A stretch of DNA of 64,000 nt from Nitrospira sp. (GTDB taxonomy: Bacteria; Nitrospirota; Nitrospiria; Nitrospirales; Nitrospiraceae): the NCBI GenBank assembly GCA_015709715.1, contig CP054184.1, positions 1 through 64,000 on the forward strand, read 5' to 3'. Positions 35,872 to 43,101 of this stretch are shown in pieces (the first letter of the stretch is position 1; each line of letters opens with the position of its first letter). The notes below the pieces were generated by a model. The model saw only the letters and a list, made by a program, of their open reading frames with translations, was not told the DNA's origin and did not search any database. The position numbers were made by a program, and so were the translations under genes.

Positions 35872-37048
35872 GGAAGGTCTGATTTATTCTCTTTGCATGA
35901 TGTGCTAAGGGTAGCGCAGCACTGAACTGGAGGCGTGCCCCATGCAGCAACAGACGTTTGCCGAAGTCTCGTTTGAACAGTATCGCAAGCCCACCCGCCG
36001 GGAGCAGTTTCTCAACGAGATGAACCAGGTTGTTCCATGGGCGGAATTGGTAGCGGCGATCGAGCCGGTCTACCCCAAGGCCGAGGGCCCAGGGCGTCCG
36101 CCCGTGGGTGTCGAACGCATGTTGCGCCTCCATTGTCTGCAACAGTGGTTTAACCTGTCGGACCCGGCGGTGGAGGAAGCGCTGTACGACTCACACGCCA
36201 TGCGGCAGTTCGTGGGGATTGATCTGGGCCGCGAGCCCGTACCGGATGAAACCACCATCTGTAAGTTTCGGCATCTGCTGGAAGCCCACCACTTGGGCGC
36301 ACAGCTCTTTGCGCGGATCGGCGCGTATCTGGCTGCCCACGGGCTGAAGGTCAGCCGGGGCACGATCGTGGATGCCACGATCATCAATGCGCCCAGTTCG
36401 ACGAAGAATCGCCAGAAAGAGCGAGATCCGGAGATGCATCAGACCAAGAAGGGGAACCAGTGGTATTTCGGCATGAAGGCGCATATTGGAGTGGACAGCC
36501 GGACGAAGCTGGTTCACTCAGTGGCGGCCACGGCGGCGAATGTCCATGACAGCCAGGTGTTGCCGGAGTTGCTGCATGGACAGGAGACACGAGTATGGGG
36601 CGATGCCGCCTATAGCGGGCAACGCGACATGATTCAGCACCATGCTCCCCATGCCAAGAGCTTCGTCCAGACGAAAGCCCATCGCCATCGGCCCTTGAGC
36701 GAGACGGAGCGGGCCCGCAATCGGACGAAGTCGAAGGTTCGTGCCAAAGTCGAGCATGTGTTCTTGGTGATCAAGCGGATCTTCGGGTGGGCCAAAGTGC
36801 GGTACCGGGGGCTCGCGAAGAATGCGCACTGGTTGTCTATCAGTTGCGGCTTGGCGAATCTGTATGTAGCACGCCGGCACTTGCTGGCGGCAGCCTAGCG
36901 GACGGGGGTGCGAACGGGGCGCGGGCCGCCTGACGGCGGAGGAATCCGAGAAAGGCGCTCTCGGACCAGCGGGTTCCCAGCTGATGGCCCGTCTTGATCC
37001 ACCGAGAAACAGATTGCTTCGTGGAAACGCGAATTAATCAGACGTTCC
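35872..37048 (+). mobile_element. IS5-like insertion sequence, copy B, inside the CRISPR array
   Basis: Same 1,177-bp element as copy A, opposite orientation. Left end GGAAGGTCTGATTTATTC at 35872, right end complement of GGAACGTCTGATTAATTC ending at 37048. The target duplication CTAG lies at 35868-35871 and 37049-37052; its G is the first base of the next repeat. Removing the IS and one CTAG restores a 35-base spacer and an intact repeat, so the insertion hit the spacer-repeat junction exactly. The transposase reads in the same direction as the array. The array thus continues after the IS with 17 more full repeats. Confidence 0.96.
35942..36898 (+). CDS. IS5-family transposase (copy B)
   Basis: Identical in protein sequence to the copy A transposase (318 residues) and intact. 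Its DDE residues are in GTIVDATIINA, RVWGDAAYSGQ and VEHVFLVIKRIFGW. A good ribosome site (CTGGAGGCGTG) precedes ATG 35942. Because it is collinear with the CRISPR transcript, read-through from the leader could express it, and read-through from its own promoter could express the 17 distal spacers. Two identical intact copies in one window point to recent transposition. Confidence 0.95.
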   Translation: MQQQTFAEVSFEQYRKPTRREQFLNEMNQVVPWAELVAAIEPVYPKAEGPGRPPVGVERMLRLHCLQQWFNLSDPAVEEALYDSHAMRQFVGIDLGREPVPDETTICKFRHLLEAHHLGAQLFARIGAYLAAHGLKVSRGTIVDATIINAPSSTKNRQKERDPEMHQTKKGNQWYFGMKAHIGVDSRTKLVHSVAATAANVHDSQVLPELLHGQETRVWGDAAYSGQRDMIQHHAPHAKSFVQTKAHRHRPLSETERARNRTKSKVRAKVEHVFLVIKRIFGWAKVRYRGLAKNAHWLSISCGLANLYVARRHLLAAA

Positions 37049-37051
37049 CTA

Positions 37052-38293
37052 GATTCCACGGCTCAAATGCCGTGGCCCCATTGAAGGTACAGGTGGTGCG
37101 CGCAGCAGGCGCAGGAGGGGGGTGATTCCACGGCTCAAATGCCGTGGCCCCATTGAAGGTCTGACGCGCATGGGCATAGTTGGTGAGCTGAGGGGATTCC
37201 ACGGCTCAAATGCCGTGGCCCCATTGAAGGATACAGCAACGCCGCCGGAACGGTCATCGACGGCAGATTCCACGGCTCAAATGCCGTGGCCCCATTGAAG
37301 GCACAATATTACAGACTGCTGTTTCAATATCTGCCCGATTCCACGGCTCAAATGCCGTGGCCCCATTGAAGGTGAAAATAAAATGTCCGTTCAATCTTCC
37401 CGATGAAGATTCCACGGCTCAAATGCCGTGGCCCCATTGAAGGTAATGTCCTTCGGTTGGCCCGGTTGAAACACAATGGATTCCACGGCTCAAATGCCGT
37501 GGCCCCATTGAAGGCGCCGGATACCGTCGATAGAAAGCTTGACGAAATCGGATTCCACGGCTCAAATGCCGTGGCCCCATTGAAGGGGCCAGCGGTCATT
37601 GTCATGCGGCCCATTGACGCACTGCTGATTCCACGGCTCAAATGCCGTGGCCCCATTGAAGGGAAATTTCCAGACAGTGTTCGGATGGATGTTGAGGTGG
37701 ATTCCACGGCTCAAATGCCGTGGCCCCATTGAAGGAGTCCGCGGTTTGAAGAACGCCCACGCTAAAACGTATGATTCCACGGCTCAAATGCCGTGGCCCC
37801 ATTGAAGGGGGCGTTAACCGCTTCGCCATCGCCCCGGCCACCTTGCCGATTCCACGGCTCAAATGCCGTGGCCCCATTGAAGGTGTTTTTGGATGAAATT
37901 GACGCCTATCCGCAGGATGGATTCCACGGCTCAAATGCCGTGGCCCCATTGAAGGTCGGCAATCCGCCGAATCCAAAGCGGCTCCATTCCTGATTCCACG
38001 GCTCAAATGCCGTGGCCCCATTGAAGGCATCGCAATCGACCCGCTCGCGTGTCCTGCGCGGATTGATTCCACGGCTCAAATGCCGTGGCCCCATTGAAGG
38101 ACTTCTGCCTCAATCCGATTTTCCTGAATATCTACACCGATTCCACGGCTCAAATGCCGTGGCCCCATTGAAGGAAGCTGATCGTTCGTCAGCCGCAGCT
38201 GATGCGCCCGATTCCACGGCTCAAATGCCGTGGCCCCATTGAAGGGGCGGCTCCCCCGGTATTCGTGAAGCGGTCCGACACGATTCCACGGCT
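37052..38293 (+). CRISPR. CRISPR array, leader-distal block, 17 repeats plus truncated terminal repeat
   Basis: Seventeen full copies of the same 36-bp repeat, from 37052 to 38210-38245, then a last spacer (38246-38281) and a 12-base remnant of the repeat (GATTCCACGGCT, 38282-38293) after which the sequence diverges. Truncation at this end fixes the leader at the other end. Together with the proximal block the array has 59 full repeats, one truncated repeat and 59 spacers, counting the one next to the IS. These are the oldest spacers and now depend on transcription across the IS. Confidence 0.98.
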
Positions 38294-38461
38294 GGGAGTG
38301 AGAGTGGGGAGACAATCTCGGTAGCACCGATGTTTCTCGTTCCGCCCCATCGACCACAAGCGATCGACCCGGAGCTGACCTTCATTCCTCTCCGAAAATT
38401 TGTCTGTCGGCGGCCCTCCCAATACGAGTAAGATACGCGCTTGTTGCGAGGGGATCGAACT

Positions 38462-38982
38462 ATGCCAGACAGGCTTCCGCCGTTCTCGCCCGCGCAGGCG
38501 GCGCTCCTCCAGGCGTTCCTTTCATCACCGCTCCGTCCAGACGGAACCATGACCTATCCGCAGCTGGCGGGGTTCCTGTTCAGCATCGCAAATGGGCCGG
38601 AATTGATCCTTCCGTCTGAGCGGATGCCGATGGTCTTCAATGATTGGGAGGCGCGGTATGGAACCTTGGAGGAAGCCGAGTCGGTGACGCAGGCCCTGAT
38701 GGCCCTCTCCCACGACTGCGGTCGAATCCGAACGGAGGAGAGGCCGTCGCTGCCAAGGAGAGCAAGGGAACGTCGAGTGTGGAGCAATTGGCCGACACGG
38801 TCGTCACACTGTTTCCCAATGCGCTGGCTGAATACGCGCATCTGGGTCGATCAATCTATCAGGCACGGTGCGAAGCCGGCGAGTTTAGCGCGCCGCTGCC
38901 GACTCGCCGCCCCGTGGGCCGAAACGAGGCTTGCCCCTGCGGAAGCGGGAGGACGTTCAAGAAGTGTTGTGGCGCGTCCTGA
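38462..38982 (+). pseudogene. UPF0149/YecA-like protein with SEC-C zinc motif, frameshifted
   Basis: Frame 1 from ATG 38462 gives a YecA/UPF0149-like start (MTYPQLAGFLFSIANGPELILPSE, then [27 protein letters not shown]). The following frame continues with [30 protein letters not shown] and ends in the SEC-C zinc-binding motif, [14 protein letters not shown]. The two parts sit in different frames, so one base is missing between about 38,700 and 38,750. SEC-C motifs bind zinc and occur in SecA and many small proteins. The break may be real or an assembly error. It lies 168 bases after the array; that gap shows no other feature. Confidence 0.72.
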
Positions 38983-39006
38983 GACACAACTGGAGACCAT
39001 TTCCCT

Positions 39007-39192
39007 ATGTTGAACCGACAGGATCTCGAACAGAAGTTGCCCGCCATGACCCAGGCCCAACTGATCGACACGGTCCGGAGTTGTCTCGATATGATCGAGC
39101 GCTTGGAGAATGATCTGTCGGCGGGGTCGCGGAAATTGGAGGAGATGACCGCGTTGGTGCGCAAGCTTTCCGAGGCGAAATCCGTCGGCTGA
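39007..39192 (+). CDS. Small helical hypothetical protein
   Basis: A 61-residue protein, almost all predicted helix with heptads (LIDTVRSCLDMIERLENDLSAGSRKLEEMTALVRKLSEA), so probably a short coiled coil. GGAGACC lies about 12 bases upstream of the ATG. It starts 24 bases after the SEC-C gene on the same strand, so the two may be one transcript. I do not recognise a family; the short length leaves some doubt that it is real. Confidence 0.5.
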   Translation: MLNRQDLEQKLPAMTQAQLIDTVRSCLDMIERLENDLSAGSRKLEEMTALVRKLSEAKSVG

Positions 39193-39354
39193 CATGCGTG
39201 ACGCTTTGGTCGTATTGGTCGTAACACTGCCCCTTGTGCAGAGGGCGGTCGTCGAGGCGCGGGCTGGGCGGCCGAGCAAGGAATCGGTCCTCGCCCGGTG
39301 AGCAGCCCCATGAGGGGGTCTGCTCACCACAGCAGACTCACGAGGCAGGCGGCC

Positions 39355-39924
39355 TCAGTGCGCTACCCGTTCCACCTTCACCGGCACCGGTCGGCAGACG
39401 GTGTTGCAGACGGGCGAGCGGGCCTGGGCGTACCGGAGCAGATCATCCAACTCTTCGTCGGTGCAGTCAGCCTTGACCCGCATCTTGATGCGAATCTCTT
39501 GATAGCCCGGCGTGATCGCGTCGTTCAGTCCGATGAGCCCCTGCACGTCGATGTCCCCATCCAATTCGGTGGCGAGTTCGCGGATACGAATCCCGCGCGC
39601 AGCGGCATGTAGGACGAAGGTGGTTGTCACGCAGCCGGCCAATGCGTGCAGGAGAAACTCGACGGGATTGGCGCCTTCGTTGGCGCCCAACAGCACCGGC
39701 GGCTCGCCGTTGGTGAACTCGAACGGTTCCTGCCGCGAATCGTCTTCCCGGCCTGCTCCATAAAAGTCCTGGATGCGCGACCGGTTCATCCCGCCGTCGA
39801 TCCATTGATTGCGGGCGCGGAATTCAAAATGGGCCAGCGCGGGGTCGCGCTTGATCGCCTCGATCGTGTCGACCATCTGTTGCGTGTCGAGTCCATTGAG
39901 CATCGTGGTGGTGTGCGTCGTCAT
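39355..39924 (-). CDS. OsmC-family redox protein
   Basis: A 189-residue OsmC/YhfA-like protein. The first Cys is in the helix EFLLHALAGCVTTTFVLHAAARG, and the second in RSPVCNTVCRPVPV, the usual pair of redox cysteines. OsmC proteins reduce organic hydroperoxides with thiols. ATG 39924 is chosen because CAAGGAGGCAATC precedes it; a longer frame to 40083 adds no conserved residues. It is divergent from the next gene over 285 bases. The second Cys lies in a CNTVC context, and a nearby extra Cys leaves the exact pair open. Confidence 0.85.
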   Translation of the reverse strand: MTTHTTTMLNGLDTQQMVDTIEAIKRDPALAHFEFRARNQWIDGGMNRSRIQDFYGAGREDDSRQEPFEFTNGEPPVLLGANEGANPVEFLLHALAGCVTTTFVLHAAARGIRIRELATELDGDIDVQGLIGLNDAITPGYQEIRIKMRVKADCTDEELDDLLRYAQARSPVCNTVCRPVPVKVERVAH

Positions 39925-40151
39925 GATTGCCTCCTTGAATGATGCGGCCCGCCCCATGCGTGCCGTTCTGCCCCCGCATCTATCCCAAGATTCGTGCCAC
40001 GAGTCTTTCTGGAGAGAATGCGTAGATACACAGAGGGGTTTGATTGTGGCCCCGCGCGCGCTGCGGAGGGACGTTTCGTTCATTCGCGGAATTTCATGAG
40101 TGAATTCGCGAGAAGTCGTGAGGTTCTTGATCCATTTTTCGCAGGGTAGGA

Positions 40152-40160
40152 TGGTATGAT
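40152..40160 (+). promoter_or_regulatory. Candidate extended -10 promoter
   Basis: TGGTATGAT, an extended -10 (TGn then TATGAT), lies 50 bases before the start of the secreted protein gene. There is no well-spaced -35; TTGATC at 40127 is 22 bases upstream. The remainder of the 285-base divergent gap to the OsmC gene holds no other feature I can support. Confidence 0.35.
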
Positions 40161-40209
40161 GGCAGATGTTTGAGTAAGGACTTTCTTATCCATTATGGGG
40201 GAGGGCATT

Positions 40210-40620
40210 ATGGCTAGGCATCGGGCACGTGCATTCATGGCAATCTCCTTAGGCGTCGCGTTGTGGGCGGGCACCGGTTTGGCGGCGGAGCCGGCTGACG
40301 TGGAGAAATTCGTGAATGCGCGCATCGAGATCGGCGAGATGATGGCGAATTATTTCCAAGGTGGCCAGTCGTTCGGACAAGGTGAGCGTCCGTCGCCGGA
40401 GAAGATGAAGGAAATGGGCGCCGACATCAACGCCAAGCTCGGCAAGCTCCTCTCGAAGTACGACCTGACGGTCGAGGACTACCGCGCGCGCAGCAAGGAC
40501 ATTTTCGCGGACGATGCGGCGGTGAAGGGCTATCTGGAACAACATCCTGATCTGAAGAAGCGGTATGAGGCGTTGCCGTTCGACCGCATGGGGCGTGGTG
40601 GAAGCGGACGGGGCTACTGA
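40210..40620 (+). CDS. Secreted protein of unknown function
   Basis: A 136-residue protein with a signal peptide (about 1-25, ending TGLAA). The mature part is charged and helical: ADVEKFVNARIEIGEMMANYF, then SPEKMKEMGADINAKLGKLLSKYDLTVEDYRARSKDIF, and a Gly-rich C terminus. The layout of helix pairs with an E/N-rich face recalls small periplasmic helical proteins, but I cannot name a family. ATG 40210 is preferred over ATG 40195 because GGGGGAGGG lies immediately upstream. Confidence 0.7.
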   Translation: MARHRARAFMAISLGVALWAGTGLAAEPADVEKFVNARIEIGEMMANYFQGGQSFGQGERPSPEKMKEMGADINAKLGKLLSKYDLTVEDYRARSKDIFADDAAVKGYLEQHPDLKKRYEALPFDRMGRGGSGRGY

Positions 40621-40693
40621 GTCCAAGGAGCGGAGGGCGGCATACGGCGAGGCGGATATGACAATCGCCTGGAAGAAAGTCTGAGCCGTCACG

Positions 40694-41952
40694 ATGGCTG
40701 CGACGATCCGTGTCCTGATCGTGGGTGGCGGCCTCGCCGGGTTGGCCTGCGCCCGCCGCCTCCGGCGGTCAGGGGCGACTGTGACGGTGTTGGAGGCTTC
40801 TGACAATGTAGGGGGTCGCGTTCGCACGGACCAGGTTGAGGGGTACCGGCTGGATCGCGGCTTTCAGGTGTTGCTCACCGGATATCCGGAAGCCACGCAG
40901 GCACTCGACTATGCGGCCCTGCGCCTCCAGCCCTTTCACCCCGGCGCCATCGTGCGGCACGCCGGCGGCTTCCACCGCATCAGCGATCCCTTCCGCCGCC
41001 CGCAAGATCTGCTGCACACGCTTTCCAGCCCCGTCGGCTCTCTTCGGGACAAGCTGGCCGTCTTGCGCCTCAGACGCGACGCGCTGAACGGGGGCCTCTG
41101 CGCGCGCGCCGGCGGCGCGGCCACGCCGGTGCGGGACGTCCTGCGGACCTATGGCTTCTCTGTGGAAATGCAGCAGCGCTTCTTCCGCCCCTTTCTCGGC
41201 GGCGTGTTCATGGAAGACGCCCTTTCCGCGCCCTGTCACCTCTTCTCTTTCCTGTGGGCTTCGTTTTCACGGGGCGCCATTGCCTTGCCGACAGAAGGCA
41301 TGGGGGCGGTGGCCCATCAGGTCGCCGCCGGCCTGCCGCCGGAATCGATACGGCTGCACGCGCGCGTGCGTGAACTAGACGGCACCGGGGTGGTGCTGGA
41401 TTCGGGGGAACGGCTTGCGGGCGATGCCGTGGTGCTGGCGACGGAGTCTTCCGTTGCCGCCCGCTTGTGCGGGGAGGCTGCTTCCGGGGAGTCGGGCAGG
41501 AATGCGTTCAGTCTGTATTTCGAAGCTCCGCTGTCGCCGATGGCGGGATCCTGGTTGGTGGTCAACGGTGATGAGCAGGGACCGATCCGGACCCTCTGCG
41601 TTCTGAGCGAGGTGGCGCCGTCCTATGCGCCGCCGGGCGGTCGTTGGTGTCCGTGAGCCTGTCCCAACAGGCCGCGACCGCGGGGGATGAGACGTTGAAG
41701 GCGCTCTGGCGACAGTTGCGGGAGTGGTTCGGCGATGCGGTGGATGGCTGGCGTCACCTGCGCACGGACCGCATCGTGCGTGCGTTGCCTCCCATGGCGG
41801 TCCTCTCGGCTCACACGGAGCCTTCCGCGCTTCGGCTCAGGCCTGGGCTCTACCGCTGTGGAGATTATCTCGGTACCGGCACCCTGGATGCCGCGCTCCT
41901 CACCGGCCGCGTGGCCGCCGAGACGCTGTTGGCCGATCGCGACCTGTCCTGA
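40694..41952 (+). pseudogene. FAD-dependent amine oxidase-like protein, single frameshift
   Basis: The first frame encodes an N-terminal FAD-binding Rossmann motif (VLIVGGGLAGLACARRL, then LEASDNVGGRVRTD) and most of a flavin amine oxidase or protoporphyrinogen-oxidase-like protein. It stops at 41656 after YAPPGGRWCP. The next frame resumes with VSVSLSQQAATAGDETLKALWRQL and ends with CGDYLGTGTLDAALLTGRVAAETLL, the FAD-binding C-terminal motif. One G missing near 41638 (GGGC for GGGGC) restores APPGRSLVSVSL. So this is a single gene of about 420 codons, broken by real mutation or by homopolymer error. The substrate is unknown. Confidence 0.82.
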
Positions 41953-41964
41953 TGCGCAGGTGCG

Positions 41965-42456
41965 CTACCGCTTGCGTCTGAAGAGATCGGTGCTGAGCGA
42001 CTGGATGCGGTCGAGAAACAGCGTGCCCTGCAGATGGTCGACTTCATGCTGGAATGCCAAGGCTTCGAAGCCTGATGCCGTGATGGTCGTGGCGCGACCG
42101 TCCGGCGTGAGCCCTTCCACCACGACCTCCTGATACCGCAACACATTACCCGTATAGTCCGGCACGCTGAGGCAGCCTTCGCGCACGACCTTTTGCCCTT
42201 CCTGGACCAGGATTACGGGGTTCAGCAACACCACCAGTCCATGTCCCTGTTCGCCTTGCTTGCGTGATACATCCACGGCGATGATCCGGACGCGATGCCC
42301 GATCTGGGGGGCCGCCAGCGCCACGCCCGGTGAGGCCGCCAGGCTGTCGAGCAGATCCTGCACGACGATTTGCACCAGGGCGTCGTCGGGCGACACCGGA
42401 GCGTTTTGCGACTTCAGGCCGGGATGGGGGTAGAGCAGGATCGGTCGGATAGCCAC
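41965..42456 (-). CDS. def: Peptide deformylase
   Basis: A 163-residue metalloenzyme that removes the formyl group from N-terminal Met of new proteins. All three motifs are visible: GVALAAPQIG (motif I, with a Val-Ala variant), EGCLSVP (II, metal Cys) and QHEVDHLQG (III, metal His and catalytic Glu). Length is normal for class I/III enzymes. It starts 2 bases after the ACT-domain gene stop on the same strand, forming a pair. Here def is not next to fmt. Confidence 0.93.
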   Translation of the reverse strand: MAIRPILLYPHPGLKSQNAPVSPDDALVQIVVQDLLDSLAASPGVALAAPQIGHRVRIIAVDVSRKQGEQGHGLVVLLNPVILVQEGQKVVREGCLSVPDYTGNVLRYQEVVVEGLTPDGRATTITASGFEALAFQHEVDHLQGTLFLDRIQSLSTDLFRRKR

Positions 42457-42458
42457 GG

Positions 42459-43007
42459 TCAGAAGGTGACGCGTTCGAGGGGACGCAGGGTGAGATCGAC
42501 GCCGAGCCGGGGCTTGAGGTGCTCGAGCGCCTGACGGAGGGGCTCGGCCTGTTCCGTCCGGGTAAACTGGATCTCCAGTACCATCACGTAGACGGGCAGA
42601 TCGCTCGTGCCGATGACGCGGGTGTTCATGTCGCTGATATTGCCGCCCTGTTCCGCTACCGTCTGCGCCACCTGGGCTACGATGCCGGGGTGATCGGCAC
42701 CATACACGGACAGCATGAAGGTCGGCAGGTCCTGCGCCGGTTGGCGAACGGCGGTCTGGTCCGGCAAGGGGCGGCAGAGCAGGGTGAGGCCCAAGGGAGC
42801 GGCGAAGGGAGCCAGCCGGTTGCCGAGCTGTTCGGCGTCCAGGCCGTTCGGAAGCCGGACCACCAACATCATCGTGAAGGCGCCGCGGAGCCTGGTCATG
42901 CAGCTGTCTTCGATGTTGCAGCCGAGCCGGTAGAGCCCTTCGGCAATCGCGGCAACGATGCCGGTACGGTCATGCCCGAAGGCGGTGACGATGGCAAAGT
43001 GATCCAT
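42459..43007 (-). CDS. Two-ACT-domain regulatory protein (GcvR-like)
   Basis: A 182-residue protein of two ACT domains: residues about 4-80 (IVTAFGHDRTGIVAAIAEGLYRLGCNIEDS) and about 95-175 (LSVYGADHPGIVAQVAQTVAEQGGNISDMNTRV). Each has the (x)GxDxxGIV ligand-binding turn. GcvR-like proteins sense an amino acid, often glycine, and control a partner regulator; others act alone. No DNA-binding domain is present. It precedes def with a 2-base gap, and is separated from hrpB by 94 bases. Confidence 0.82.
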   Translation of the reverse strand: MDHFAIVTAFGHDRTGIVAAIAEGLYRLGCNIEDSCMTRLRGAFTMMLVVRLPNGLDAEQLGNRLAPFAAPLGLTLLCRPLPDQTAVRQPAQDLPTFMLSVYGADHPGIVAQVAQTVAEQGGNISDMNTRVIGTSDLPVYVMVLEIQFTRTEQAEPLRQALEHLKPRLGVDLTLRPLERVTF

Positions 43008-43101
43008 AGACTCCTGTCGCGGAGCGGACGGCGATGGTGCGGGCGTAGCATGCGCGAATCCCGGTGAATTAGCAAGGCATGCCTCGAGGCCTTCGGTACG
43101 T

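Noticed and set aside
22411-37048. A classical composite transposon carrying the CRISPR-Cas locus
   Set aside because: Each IS has its own matching target duplication, so the copies inserted separately; there is no shared outer duplication. It remains possible only as a future event.
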